Assembly: GCA_028139685.1 (NCBI GenBank)
Contig: JAOINQ010000002.1
Span: 1 to 40,814 of the forward strand
DNA: 40,814 bases
Source: Betaproteobacteria bacterium
GTDB taxonomy: Bacteria; Pseudomonadota; Gammaproteobacteria; Burkholderiales; Burkholderiaceae_A
Reading direction: 5' to 3'
Shown here one piece after another: positions 16,687 to 26,415 of this stretch. The translations under genes and the position numbers were made by a program. Position 1 is the stretch's first letter, and every line of letters begins with the position of its first letter. A model generated the notes under the pieces. The model saw only the letters and a list, made by a program, of their open reading frames with translations, made no database searches and was not told the DNA's origin.

Positions 16687-18082
16687 AATAAGAAAAATTC
16701 ATTTTATCGGCATTGGTGGTTCAGGCATGTCGGGTATTGCTGAAGTACTTCTTAATCAGGGGTTTAATGTACAAGGGACGGATATCGAAGAGTCGGTCGC
16801 AACAAAAAGACTAGGTAGTCAAGGAGCGAAAATTTTTACAGATCATGATGCTGATAATGTTATTGGAGCCGATGTCTGCGTTATTTCCAGCGCAATAAAA
16901 ATTGATAACCCAGAAATCGTCAATGCGAAAAAATTAAAAATTCCAATTGTCCCTCGTGCATCTATGTTGGGAGAATTGATGCGATTTAAGCAAGGGGTTG
17001 CTGTAGCAGGATCCCACGGAAAGACAACAACCACTAGTATGATTTCGAGCGTTTTGGCAAGTGCTGGACTCGATCCTACGTATGTATTAGGAGGAAGATT
17101 GATGGGTGCCGAAACTGGTGCTCGGTTAGGAAAAGGTGAATATCTTGTTGTAGAGGCTGACGAGTCTGACGGATCCTTTTTAGACTTAATGCCAGTCTTA
17201 GGAGTGATCACAAACATTGATAATGATCATCTTGCTTTTTACGATAACAATATTGAAAAACTTAGATCAGCATTTGTATCTTTTGTACACAAATTACCGT
17301 TTTATGGAACTGTTTTCTCTTCATCAGGTGATGAGACGGTCCGATTATTAGCACCTGAATTCGGCAGAAAAACTATTCTTGTTGGGGAACAAGAGGAATC
17401 AGACATTCGGGTAATTAATATTAAGAGTGATGTCCTCAGAACAAAATTTTCTGTTAGGCAAAAAAACTACAACGATCTCGAAATAATTCTACCGATGCCT
17501 GGTAAGCATAATGTTATTAATAGTCTTTTTGCAGTAGCCGTGGCAAGAGAGTTAGGAGTAGTAGACGAGAGTATCAAAAAAGGTTTACTAAAATACAAGG
17601 GAGTTGAAAGACGGTTTCAGTACCACGGTGTTTTTTCAACAAACTGTGGAAAAGAATTTAAACTAATAGATGACTACGGCCACCACCCGACAGAGATTAA
17701 GGTAACACTAGAGGCATGTAAAGAGGCTTTTCCTAATCAGAGAGTTCTTTTGATATTCCAACCCCACAGATACTCACGAACACGAGATTTTTTTGAAGAA
17801 TTCACAAAAGTATTAAGTGAGGTGAATTCCTTAATACTCTTGCCAGTTTACTCAGCTGGGGAAGATGAAATTATGGGCGCAGATTCAAAAACTCTAGCTA
17901 GATCAATCCGTATTTTAAAAAAAGTGAATCCGTTTGTTGTACCGAATGAGATTGAAGCTCTGGATATGATTTTTTCAATTCTTGAATCGGGAGATATTGT
18001 ATTGTTGATGGGAGCTGGTTCTGTTAGCAGGTTAACAAACCTTATAAAAAATGAAGTGGAACGAGGTGGCTATGACAAATGA
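16676..18082 (+). CDS. murC: UDP-MurNAc:L-alanine ligase
   Basis: First peptide-adding ligase of peptidoglycan synthesis. The 468 residues begin with the nucleotide-binding IGIGGSGMSGIAEVL, followed by the ATP loop AGSHGKTTTTSM, VVEADESDGSFL and NIDNDHLAFY. The C-terminal domain has DDYGHHPTEI, FQPHRYSRT and LMGAGSV. These are MurC-specific and the length is normal. It starts within the last 11 bases of murG and ends 11 bases inside ddlB. Confidence 0.97.
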   Translation: MQNKIRKIHFIGIGGSGMSGIAEVLLNQGFNVQGTDIEESVATKRLGSQGAKIFTDHDADNVIGADVCVISSAIKIDNPEIVNAKKLKIPIVPRASMLGELMRFKQGVAVAGSHGKTTTTSMISSVLASAGLDPTYVLGGRLMGAETGARLGKGEYLVVEADESDGSFLDLMPVLGVITNIDNDHLAFYDNNIEKLRSAFVSFVHKLPFYGTVFSSSGDETVRLLAPEFGRKTILVGEQEESDIRVINIKSDVLRTKFSVRQKNYNDLEIILPMPGKHNVINSLFAVAVARELGVVDESIKKGLLKYKGVERRFQYHGVFSTNCGKEFKLIDDYGHHPTEIKVTLEACKEAFPNQRVLLIFQPHRYSRTRDFFEEFTKVLSEVNSLILLPVYSAGEDEIMGADSKTLARSIRILKKVNPFVVPNEIEALDMIFSILESGDIVLLMGAGSVSRLTNLIKNEVERGGYDK

Positions 18083-19022
18083 ACATAAAGTAGCCATTTT
18101 AATAGGAGGTTTTTCAAGTGAGAGAGATATCTCTTTAAAATCAGGTCAGGCAATTTGGAAAGCGTTACAAAGGAAGAATATCAATGCCGTATTATTTGAT
18201 CCAAAATTTAGACCACTTACCCAACTTGTCGATGAAAACATCACAAGAGTTTTTATCGCGCTTCATGGGGCGTTTGGGGAGGATGGCCATGTGCAAGGAA
18301 TTTTAGAATATCTGGGAATTCCTTTTACAGGTTCCGGGTTGGCTTCTTCGGCGCTTGCAATGGATAAAATACAGGCCAAGCGTATTTTTAAATCGGTTGG
18401 CCTGAGGACGCCAAAATTTTTAACTTTGATAGGAAATGAAAGAATCGATCTTAATAGGAATATGGATATTCTTCCAGCAATTTTGAAACCGAACTCTGAA
18501 GGTTCCTCTTTAGGAGTTGAAAAAGTAGAGAAACCAGAGGACCTTGAGCAAGCCAGAAGAAAAGTCATAGAATTCGGAGAAAAAATGATATTGGAAAAAT
18601 TTGTTTCTGGGAGAGAGTTTACTTGTGCAGTTTTACAGTTAGGACCTTCGGAATCTCCTGTCCCTTTACCAATTGTGGAAGTTATAGCCCCCGGCGGGAA
18701 TTATAACTTTTATAATAAATACGAAGGCGATAAAACTAAATATATTTGCCCCGCAAAATTGCCGTTAGACATAATTAGAAATATCGAAGAGTCATCTGTT
18801 AAAGCATTCAAAACACTCGGATGTAGACATTGGGCAAGAGTAGATTTTATTTGGGATGAAAATGGAGAGCCAGAAATTCTCGAATTAAATACTGTACCAG
18901 GCATGACAGAAAAATCTTTAGTTCCCATGGCTGCCTCAAAAACAGGGCTCACATTTGATGATCTAGTGTTAAAGATTTTAAATAGCGCGTCGCTCGAAAT
19001 GAGGTTTAACAATGCATATTAA
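18072..19022 (+). CDS. ddlB: D-alanine:D-alanine ligase
   Basis: ATP-grasp enzyme that makes D-Ala-D-Ala for MurF. The 316 residues contain ILIGGFSSERDISLKSG, the substrate motif LHGAFGEDGHVQGILE, the ATP-grasp loop KPNSEGSSLGVEKV, WARVDF and the metal-binding ELNTVPGMTEKS. The frame allows a start at 18051, but ATG 18072 (MTNEHKVAIL) fits the family and has an AGGTGG ribosome site about 6 bases upstream inside murC. Its 3' end overlaps ftsQ by 11 bases. Confidence 0.96.
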   Translation: MTNEHKVAILIGGFSSERDISLKSGQAIWKALQRKNINAVLFDPKFRPLTQLVDENITRVFIALHGAFGEDGHVQGILEYLGIPFTGSGLASSALAMDKIQAKRIFKSVGLRTPKFLTLIGNERIDLNRNMDILPAILKPNSEGSSLGVEKVEKPEDLEQARRKVIEFGEKMILEKFVSGREFTCAVLQLGPSESPVPLPIVEVIAPGGNYNFYNKYEGDKTKYICPAKLPLDIIRNIEESSVKAFKTLGCRHWARVDFIWDENGEPEILELNTVPGMTEKSLVPMAASKTGLTFDDLVLKILNSASLEMRFNNAY

Positions 19023-19884
19023 GTATTTAAAGGAACTAATTTTGCATGCATGGAACACTCCGAGAGCTTTGAATTTATTTTCTTTAGTTATTGGCAGTTT
19101 AACTTTTCTATATCTCTTATTCCTCTGTTATTCATGGGTTATTTCCCATAAGCACTTTACCTTGAAAAATGTCGTTCTTGAGGTTGTGAATAGCGATAAT
19201 CCAAATTTAGATACGCAAGAAATTCAACAGGTGATTAAAACTACATTGAATGGAACTACCTTAAGCACAGATTTGAACATGATGGTTGAGCTAATTCTCG
19301 ACAATCCATGGGTTGAACAAGTAGTTGTCAGGAGAGTTTGGCCAGACACTATAGTTCTTAGGTTGCAAGAGCGTCGTATAATCGCGCTGTGGAATAATGA
19401 ACACCTCATATCAGAGTTGGGAGAGGTTACTAATATTCCAGTAAGTGCTTACAGGGAAGTAGAAAAAAAATTAGGTTGCTACTTAATAAGAATTGACGGG
19501 CCAAAGGATTTTTTAAGTAAGGTTATTGCTAGGGCTGAGGAAACCAATAATCTTTTAACAACCATAAACAAACAACTTTTGCATTTGAAATTAACAGAGC
19601 AATTTTCATGGGAAGCAAAAACTACTGAGGGAATGACTTTACGGTTTGGTGGAGACGATTTGCAAGGACCGATGAATTATAGGCTGGAGAATTTCACTAA
19701 ATCCTACTCGAGCTTAGCAAATAAGCTTGCAGAAAAAGGTGTTAGATCGCCTGAAATCGGTTACGTTGATCTCCGGTACGCGAAAGGGTTTGCTATTAGG
19801 ACTAAACACAAAAAAAATAACTCACTGGCAGATAATAACAGTCAGCCATGTCTAATGAAATACAGGGAGTTAGCCTTAGGATGA
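19012..19884 (+). CDS. ftsQ: Cell division protein FtsQ
   Basis: A 290-residue bitopic protein that links early and late division proteins through FtsB and FtsL. It has one membrane segment at about residues 21-46, then a POTRA-like region beginning FTLKNVVLEVVN and running through MVELILDNPWVEQVVVRRVWPDTIVLRLQER (the last part, RRVWPDTI, is the FtsQ landmark), then the beta domain ending with EIGYVDLRYAKGFAI. GAGG lies just before the ATG. The C-terminal tail after about residue 262 is polar and poorly conserved. It overlaps ddlB by 11 bases and ftsA by 4. Confidence 0.94.
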   Translation: MHIKYLKELILHAWNTPRALNLFSLVIGSLTFLYLLFLCYSWVISHKHFTLKNVVLEVVNSDNPNLDTQEIQQVIKTTLNGTTLSTDLNMMVELILDNPWVEQVVVRRVWPDTIVLRLQERRIIALWNNEHLISELGEVTNIPVSAYREVEKKLGCYLIRIDGPKDFLSKVIARAEETNNLLTTINKQLLHLKLTEQFSWEAKTTEGMTLRFGGDDLQGPMNYRLENFTKSYSSLANKLAEKGVRSPEIGYVDLRYAKGFAIRTKHKKNNSLADNNSQPCLMKYRELALG

Positions 19885-21116
19885 TTGTAAAAGAAAAAGA
19901 AAGTTTTTTTGCTGGGTTAGATATTGGCACCTCGAAAATTGTAACTGTAATTGCAAGAACAGACGAAGAGGATAAAATGGAGATCGTTGGATTGGGTGAA
20001 TCCGAATCAATAGGTCTAAGGCGCGGTGCAATCAATAATATCGATGCAACTGTTGAATCGATAAAGAAATCTATAGAAGAAGCAGAACTGATGGCAGGAT
20101 ACAAAATTAAAACTGTTTGGACTGGTATTGCGGGTGGCCATATACGTAGTTTTAATTCCACTGGAATGGTGGCAATTAGAGATAAAGAAGTTTCCCAATC
20201 CGATATAAACAGAGTCATTGAAACAGCAACGGCGATAAATATTCCATCCGACCAAAAAATTCTTCATGTTTTGCCGCAAGAGTTTATCGTTGATGGTCAG
20301 GAAGATATCAAGCAGCCAATCGGGATGAGTGGTGTAAGACTAGAGGTTCGTGTGCATATAGTTACAGGTGCGGCTAGTGCGGCGCAGAACATAGTTAAGT
20401 GCATAAAACGTTGTGGAGTAGAAGTTAGTCAAATCATACTGCAGTCTTTGGCTTCGTCAAATGCCATTTTATCTGAGGATGAAAAACAACTTGGTACCGT
20501 TTTGGTTGATATGGGAGGAGGAACTACTGACGTGATTGTCTTCTCAGGAGGTTCAATTAGGCATACGGGCGTTGTTCCGATAGCAGGTGATCAAGTTACC
20601 AATGATATTGCCATGGCCTTGAGGACACCTACATTCGAAGCTGAGAAAATAAAAATTAAACATGGGATATGTAAGCAAGGTTTGGTTGAAACAAATGAAA
20701 ATATTAATGTTCCGGGTATCGGTGATCGACCTAACAGAATACTCTCGAGGGCATCCTTAGCTCAGATAATTGAGCCCAGAATTGAAGAACTCTATTCTTT
20801 GATCGCAGAGATTGTTAGAGACAGTGGTTTTGAAGAGCTTGTTTCATCAGGGATAGTTATGACAGGGGGAACGTCAATGCTGCAGGGAGCTGCTGAGTTG
20901 GGTGAAGATATTTTTTTTCGACAAGTAAGAATAGCCACTCCGAAGTATGAGGGTAATCTAAAGGATTTAATTTCGAGCCCGCGTTATTCCACGGCTATCG
21001 GTCTGATCATTGAAGCAAAGAGCCAGAGTTCTGAGAGCTATGAAAAAAGAGATAAAGTTTATACAGCAGATAGCATTTTTAATCGTATTCGATCGTGGAT
21101 AGAGGGGTATTTTTAA
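19881..21116 (+). CDS. ftsA: Cell division protein FtsA
   Basis: Actin-like ATPase that tethers FtsZ to the membrane. From ATG 19881 (MIVKEKESFFAGLDIGTSK) it has 411 residues, normal for FtsA. An earlier in-frame ATG at 19848 would add 11 residues, but 19881 gives an ATGA overlap with the ftsQ stop and an AGGGAG ribosome site upstream. Motifs are GLDIGTSKIV (phosphate 1), the SHS2 1C domain at about 80-160, LVDMGGGTTD (phosphate 2) and VMTGGTSMLQG (adenosine). The C-terminal RIRSWIEGYF is the expected amphipathic membrane-targeting helix. Confidence 0.96.
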   Translation: MIVKEKESFFAGLDIGTSKIVTVIARTDEEDKMEIVGLGESESIGLRRGAINNIDATVESIKKSIEEAELMAGYKIKTVWTGIAGGHIRSFNSTGMVAIRDKEVSQSDINRVIETATAINIPSDQKILHVLPQEFIVDGQEDIKQPIGMSGVRLEVRVHIVTGAASAAQNIVKCIKRCGVEVSQIILQSLASSNAILSEDEKQLGTVLVDMGGGTTDVIVFSGGSIRHTGVVPIAGDQVTNDIAMALRTPTFEAEKIKIKHGICKQGLVETNENINVPGIGDRPNRILSRASLAQIIEPRIEELYSLIAEIVRDSGFEELVSSGIVMTGGTSMLQGAAELGEDIFFRQVRIATPKYEGNLKDLISSPRYSTAIGLIIEAKSQSSESYEKRDKVYTADSIFNRIRSWIEGYF

Positions 21117-21138
21117 TTAATTACAAGGAGACATCAAG

Positions 21139-22344
21139 ATGACATTCGAAATGTTAGAGTCAAAAAACTCGGGAACTATAATAAAGGTTATAGGAGTAGG
21201 TGGCGCGGGAAGTAACGCTGTTAATCATATGATTAGTAAAGACCTTAAGGGGGTAGAGTTTCAGTGTGCAAATACTGATGCTCAAGCTTTAAACAAGTCT
21301 CCTGCGGAAAAAAAATTGCAATTAGGAGATTCTGGTTTAGGAGCAGGAGCTAAGCCAGAGGTAGGTAAGGAAGCGGCAGAAAATGAAATTGAAAAAATCA
21401 AAGAATTTCTAGAAGGCGCACACATGGTTTTTATTACAGCCGGTATGGGGGGCGGTACAGGTACTGGAGCGGCTCCCATAATTGCTCAGGCAGCTAAGGA
21501 AATAGGTGCTTTAACAGTCGCAGTTGTTACCAAACCATTTAGTTTTGAAGGTCCTAAAAGAAACCAGGTGGCCGAGGATGGCCTTATGCGTCTTGAAGAG
21601 CAAGTTGATTCTCTGATAGTAATTCTGAACGAGAAGCTTGAGCAAGTATTAGGTGAGGACATAACACAGATAGATGCTTTTGCAAAAGCAGACGATGTTC
21701 TTTACAATGCAGTCGCTGGTATAGCTGAGATCATTAATGTTGCGGGTAATGTCAACGTTGATTTTGAGGACGTGAGGACAGTAATGAGTTCTCAAGGTAA
21801 AGCTATGATGGGAACTGCTACAGCCCAAGGTGCTGACCGAGCCAAAGTGGCTGCCGAGCAAGCAACCAGAAGCCCTCTTTTAGAGGGTATCAATTTACAT
21901 GGAGCAAAAGGAATTTTAGTGAATATTTCTGCGAGCACAAACTTAAAGTTAAAAGAAACTAGTATGGCAATGGCATTCATAAATTCATTTGCGGACAAAG
22001 GTGCTGATATCATTTGGGGAACGGCTATTGATGAGTCATTAGGAGACGATCTTCGAGTAACTTTAGTTGCTACCGGAATAGACAGAGGTAAGCCGATCTT
22101 GGAACCAGTAAAGCGAACTGGAACGAACGACGGGTCTCCGGTGGATGTAATTTCACAAGATATTTCACATGAAAGTAGTAATGCAGAATCGGATTACTTT
22201 AGTTCCAATTTAGATGATAATGATGATGTTTTTGGAGAGGGGAAAAAACCTAGAAATGCTGCTGCCGAAGAAATTCGAAGGCTTAGAGCTGGAGGGATGG
22301 ATCCTTTGGATATACCCGCATTCCTTCGAAAACAAGCTGACTGA
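21139..22344 (+). CDS. ftsZ: Cell division GTPase FtsZ
   Basis: Tubulin homologue that forms the division ring. The 401 residues have [13 protein letters not shown] near the N-terminus, the tubulin signature GGGTGTG at 104-110, NLDFEDV-like [11 protein letters not shown] and the T7-loop region. A polar linker runs from about residue 320 to 385. The terminal peptide [14 protein letters not shown] is the binding site for FtsA and ZapD-type partners. A good AAGGAG site lies about 11 bases before the ATG. There are 22 bases after ftsA, one of the few gaps in the cluster. Confidence 0.98.
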   Translation: MTFEMLESKNSGTIIKVIGVGGAGSNAVNHMISKDLKGVEFQCANTDAQALNKSPAEKKLQLGDSGLGAGAKPEVGKEAAENEIEKIKEFLEGAHMVFITAGMGGGTGTGAAPIIAQAAKEIGALTVAVVTKPFSFEGPKRNQVAEDGLMRLEEQVDSLIVILNEKLEQVLGEDITQIDAFAKADDVLYNAVAGIAEIINVAGNVNVDFEDVRTVMSSQGKAMMGTATAQGADRAKVAAEQATRSPLLEGINLHGAKGILVNISASTNLKLKETSMAMAFINSFADKGADIIWGTAIDESLGDDLRVTLVATGIDRGKPILEPVKRTGTNDGSPVDVISQDISHESSNAESDYFSSNLDDNDDVFGEGKKPRNAAAEEIRRLRAGGMDPLDIPAFLRKQAD

Positions 22345-22355
22345 GAGGAAACGAG

Positions 22356-23267
22356 TTGTTAAGGCAAAGAACCATCCTGCGGAACGTAAGTTTTGAAGGT
22401 ATTGGATTACATTCAGGTAAGTTAATTCGAACAGAAATTTGTCCGGCAGAGCCCAATAAGGGAGTTACATTTCGTCGTATTGATGTAGTACCCAGTGTGG
22501 ACATAAGCCTCAGTAATTGCAAAGTCACAGGAACTCAACTTGCTTCTACAATTTCAGAAAATAATAAAGACATCTCAACTGTCGAGCACTTGGTCGCCGC
22601 CCTTTCAGGACTAGGAATTGATAATGTTTTGGTCAAGGTGTCGGGAGAAGAGATACCTATTTTAGACGGAAGCGCCGCCATTTTTGTTCACCTTTTGAAA
22701 TCTGCGGGATGTCGCGAACAGAATAGTGCTAAAAAATTCATTACAATCAATCGAACTGTGAGAGTTTCAGACGGCGAAAAATGGGCAATGTTAGAACCCT
22801 ACTTTGGTTTTAAACTGAACTTTGTTGTTGATTTTACTCATCCAATAATCAATAAAAATAATAGGATGGTAGACGTGGATTTTGAAAGGATGAGCTTCGT
22901 CAAAGATATCGCAAGGGCCAGAACATTTGGATTTTTGAATGATATCGGTAATTTGTTAAAAAATAATTTAGCTCGAGGAGGGGGGTTGGATAACGCTATA
23001 GTATTAAGTAAAACAGGCATCCTTAATCGTGAAGGTTTGAGATCGGAAAACGAGTTAGCTATGCATAAGGCTTTAGATGCAATCGGTGACTTGTATTTAA
23101 CTGGGTATCCGATGTTAGGTTCTTATTCGGCATTTAAATCCGGCCATGCTTTAAATAATAAGTTGATAAAAAAATTGGTGAGAGACGTTGATGCATGGTC
23201 TTTCAGGAGTTTTGATAATTTACGGGAGGCTCCTCTTGCCTGGGCAAAACAATGGTCATGGATATAG
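22356..23267 (+). CDS. lpxC: UDP-3-O-acyl-GlcNAc deacetylase (LpxC)
   Basis: Zinc amidase catalysing the committed step of lipid A synthesis, which marks the organism as Gram-negative with LPS. The 303 residues contain STVEHLVAAL with zinc ligand His78, AMHKALDAIGDL with His237 and Asp241, and the catalytic His264 in SGHALNN. The start is a TTG at 22356: the N-terminus LRQRTILRNVSFEGIGLHSG fits the family exactly, and AGAGG lies 7 bases upstream, so the rare start codon is well supported. It follows ftsZ by 11 bases and is probably the last gene of the transcript. Confidence 0.96.
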   Translation: MLRQRTILRNVSFEGIGLHSGKLIRTEICPAEPNKGVTFRRIDVVPSVDISLSNCKVTGTQLASTISENNKDISTVEHLVAALSGLGIDNVLVKVSGEEIPILDGSAAIFVHLLKSAGCREQNSAKKFITINRTVRVSDGEKWAMLEPYFGFKLNFVVDFTHPIINKNNRMVDVDFERMSFVKDIARARTFGFLNDIGNLLKNNLARGGGLDNAIVLSKTGILNREGLRSENELAMHKALDAIGDLYLTGYPMLGSYSAFKSGHALNNKLIKKLVRDVDAWSFRSFDNLREAPLAWAKQWSWI

Positions 23268-23283
23268 TTTTCAGTATTACGCT

Positions 23284-23637
23284 TTAAGAAGAAACGGACG
23301 GGTGTAATTCGGAGACTTTCAGTCCCAATCGATTCAAATGCCGAAGGATATGTGGACCGTAAATTTTTAGTTTATATGCCGCAGTGGGAGAATTTAGCCT
23401 AATAAGTAGTCGCAAATCTTCTGGTGACTTTGTGGTATTATCGTTCTGTACTACACCAATTCGGACTATTGAGTTTAACAGTTTTTGCGAATCTTCCTTT
23501 GCTACATTTTCGAGAACTTTTTCGAATATATTTGTCCAATAGGCGTTTTCATTTGCCACGGATTTTATACGATTAAGTTCAGGTGAACTTTCCCCACATA
23601 AGATCTCATCTAAAGATAGGAAGTTTGTTTTTTTCAT
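23284..23637 (-). CDS. DciA-like (DUF721) protein, probable helicase loader
   Basis: A 117-residue soluble protein in the slot between lpxC and secA that holds the DUF721 gene in Betaproteobacteria. The C-terminal part [32 protein letters not shown], seen as short hydrophobic strands followed by LNRLGLKV, fits the DUF721 pattern of a strand, a helix and a closing 'LN..G..V' stretch. DciA proteins of organisms lacking DnaC are known to load the DnaB replicative helicase. The match is weak because the family diverges and this copy is short. It is transcribed away from secA, whose start is 27 bases away, and converges on lpxC. Confidence 0.65.
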   Translation of the reverse strand: MKKTNFLSLDEILCGESSPELNRIKSVANENAYWTNIFEKVLENVAKEDSQKLLNSIVRIGVVQNDNTTKSPEDLRLLIRLNSPTAAYKLKIYGPHILRHLNRLGLKVSELHPSVSS

Positions 23638-23664
23638 ATACTAAACGTTTTTTTATCTATTGCC

Positions 23665-26400
23665 ATGTTATCAAAAATTATTAAGAGTGTTTTCGGAAGT
23701 AGGAATGATAGGTTAATAAGAAGCTATACGGCTAGAGCGAATGAAATATCAAAAATGGAGAAATCCTTAATAAAGCTTTCTGACGATGACCTAAGGGCTA
23801 AAACATTACATTTCAAGTCCAGGTTAAACGAAGGAGTTTCGTTGGACTCGTTACTGGTTGAAGCGTTTGCCGTTTGCAGGGAGGCCTCAAAAAGAGTTTT
23901 GGAGATGCGCCATTTTGATGTCCAGCTTATTGGAGGAATGGCTTTGTTTGACGGAAAAATATCTGAAATGCGTACAGGGGAAGGAAAAACACTTGTGGCG
24001 ACTCTACCAGCTTATTTGGTGGCTTTAACTGGAAAGGGCGTACACATTGTTACCGTCAATGATTACCTAGCTAAGCGTGATGCAGAATGGATGGGTAAAA
24101 TCTATGAATTTCTCGGATTGTCTGTTGGGGTAACGGTTTCGGGTATGACTCAACAAGAAAAAGCTATTTCTTACGCATCGGATGTTACTTATGGAACCAA
24201 CAACGAGTATGGTTTTGATTATTTACGGGATAATATGGTCACAGAAAGAGAACAGAAAGTTCAGAGAGAACTTAACTTTGCGATTGTAGATGAAGTTGAC
24301 TCTATATTAATTGACGAGGCCAGAACACCATTAATCATATCTGGGCAAGCAGATGACCAGATTGATCTTTATAAAAAATTAGTCGATATTCCAGAGAAAT
24401 TAGACAAGCAAGATGAAGAAGAAGGTAAAGGAGACTATTTTATTGATGAAAAACAAAGGCAAGTTAATCTCTCCGATTCCGGTTTTGAAAAAGCTGAAAG
24501 ACTTTTAGAAGAGAAGGATTTATTAAGAAAAGGGGAGAGTTTATACGATGCGACAAATATAGGTTTATTACATCATCTAATTGCCTCTTTAAAGGCGCAT
24601 AATCTATTCGAAAGAGATCAGCATTATGTGGTTCAAAATAATAATGTGATCATCGTTGACGAGTTTACCGGGAGACTCATGCCGGGGAGGAGATGGTCGG
24701 AAGGAATTCATCAAGCAATAGAAGCAAAAGAAGCTGTCCGAATAGAACCTGAAAATCAGACTCTTGCATCGATAACATTTCAAAATTACTTTAGAATGTA
24801 CAAAAAACTGGCCGGAATGACAGGAACCGCTGATACTGAAGCATTTGAGTTTAAGCAGATTTATGACCTGGAGACCTTGATAGTTCCTACTCACAAAGAG
24901 ATGATTCGAAAAGATCATCAGGATCAGATTTATCGTACTGTAGAAGAGAAATTTGAAGCTGTTGTCTCGGATATTCAAGCTAGACATAAAAGTGGTCAGC
25001 CGGTTTTAGTTGGTACAACATCAATTGAGAATTCTGAAAAGTTATCGAAATACCTAAGTGAAAAAAATATTGAACATCAAATTCTAAATGCAAAACACCA
25101 TGAAAAAGAAGCCGAAATAATTGCACAAGCTGGTAGACCAGGCGTAGTCACTATTGCTACTAATATGGCGGGAAGAGGAACTGATATAGTGCTTGGAGGA
25201 AATGTAAAGCAAATTATAAAAAAAATCGAAGAAGAAAATTTGAATGATATTGATCGCGATAAAAAAATTGAAATTATTTTATCGGACTGGAGCAAGCAAA
25301 ATCAAAGAGTAATTGAAGCTGGCGGGCTACATATTGTTGGAACAGAAAGACATGAGTCTCGAAGAATAGACAATCAGCTGAGAGGACGTTCCGGGCGTCA
25401 GGGCGATCCTGGTTCATCAAGGTTTTATTTGGCTATGGATGATTCATTGTTGCGAATTTTCGCCGGTGAAAAAATGAAAGCAATTATGGATAAACTGGGG
25501 GTGCCACGTGGTGAGGCTATTGAAGCAGGTATGGTTTCCAGGTCAATAGAGAGCGCTCAAAGGAAAGTAGAAAATAGAAACTTTGACATAAGAAAACAAT
25601 TGCTTGAGTTTGACAATGTTGCTAATGAGCAACGGAAAATTTTGTATCAACAAAGAAACGAAGTTTTGGAATCCAGCTCTCTTTCCGACTTAATTGCTAG
25701 CCTGAGAAAAGGAACAATTGAGGCTACTGTAAGGAGTTATGTTCCTCAAGAAAGTATTGAGGAACAGTGGGACCTTCCCTCATTAGAGCAGGAATTAAAA
25801 AAATACTCCTTAGAAATGAATTTAAAGGGCATTGTTGAGAAAAAGGAGGAATTGGGAGAAGAAGATCTTTTGGAGGAAGTGTGTAAGAAGGCTGACGAAA
25901 AGTATGAGGAAAAAATAAAAATAGTTGGAGATTCAATTTTTCACTCTTTTGAAAAGGCTGTTGTTCTTCAAACTATCGATATCGGGTGGAGAGAACATCT
26001 TGCTGCGTTAGATCATTTGAGACAAGGAATACACCTTAGAGGTTATGCCCAGAAGGATCCCAAACAGGAGTACAAACGAGAAGCTTTTCAATTGTTCGAG
26101 GGTTTTTTGGAGAATGTTAGAAATGAAGTTACGTCAATTCTTATGAACGTAGAGGTAGAGCAGGCTGAGCAGATCACAGAAGAAATGCAGGATAATCTCG
26201 AAAATAGAAAAAATGCGAGCTTAAAGTTTGATCATTCAAATAAAGAGAGTGACTCACTGGAACAAAAAGCCAGTTCATCGGAAAGAGTGAGTTTTCGAGA
26301 AAATTGTCCCTTTAAAGCAGAAGGTCGAAAAGTTGGGAGAAATGAGTTATGTGACTTGTCTGGAAAAAAATTTAAGCATTGTTGCGGAAAATTGATTTGA
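23665..26400 (+). CDS. secA: Preprotein translocase ATPase SecA
   Basis: Motor that drives secretory proteins through SecYEG. The 911 residues show all expected parts: Walker [10 protein letters not shown], the DEAD-type box [46 protein letters not shown] (recognisable by its NYFRMY and MTGTA), [19 protein letters not shown] and [12 protein letters not shown] in the second nucleotide-binding fold. [19 protein letters not shown] (helical wing and scaffold region) is present. The C-terminus ends in a SEC-C zinc finger that normally binds SecB, but one Cys is missing: Cys896 is followed by DLSGKK rather than PCGSGKK, with Cys906 and Cys907 kept (see findings). Confidence 0.97.
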   Translation: MLSKIIKSVFGSRNDRLIRSYTARANEISKMEKSLIKLSDDDLRAKTLHFKSRLNEGVSLDSLLVEAFAVCREASKRVLEMRHFDVQLIGGMALFDGKISEMRTGEGKTLVATLPAYLVALTGKGVHIVTVNDYLAKRDAEWMGKIYEFLGLSVGVTVSGMTQQEKAISYASDVTYGTNNEYGFDYLRDNMVTEREQKVQRELNFAIVDEVDSILIDEARTPLIISGQADDQIDLYKKLVDIPEKLDKQDEEEGKGDYFIDEKQRQVNLSDSGFEKAERLLEEKDLLRKGESLYDATNIGLLHHLIASLKAHNLFERDQHYVVQNNNVIIVDEFTGRLMPGRRWSEGIHQAIEAKEAVRIEPENQTLASITFQNYFRMYKKLAGMTGTADTEAFEFKQIYDLETLIVPTHKEMIRKDHQDQIYRTVEEKFEAVVSDIQARHKSGQPVLVGTTSIENSEKLSKYLSEKNIEHQILNAKHHEKEAEIIAQAGRPGVVTIATNMAGRGTDIVLGGNVKQIIKKIEEENLNDIDRDKKIEIILSDWSKQNQRVIEAGGLHIVGTERHESRRIDNQLRGRSGRQGDPGSSRFYLAMDDSLLRIFAGEKMKAIMDKLGVPRGEAIEAGMVSRSIESAQRKVENRNFDIRKQLLEFDNVANEQRKILYQQRNEVLESSSLSDLIASLRKGTIEATVRSYVPQESIEEQWDLPSLEQELKKYSLEMNLKGIVEKKEELGEEDLLEEVCKKADEKYEEKIKIVGDSIFHSFEKAVVLQTIDIGWREHLAALDHLRQGIHLRGYAQKDPKQEYKREAFQLFEGFLENVRNEVTSILMNVEVEQAEQITEEMQDNLENRKNASLKFDHSNKESDSLEQKASSSERVSFRENCPFKAEGRKVGRNELCDLSGKKFKHCCGKLI

Positions 26401-26415
26401 TGAGAATTCGTTCAT

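Noticed and set aside
23284..23637. SecM, the secretion monitor upstream of secA
   Set aside because: The gene is on the opposite strand to secA and has no signal peptide or arrest motif.
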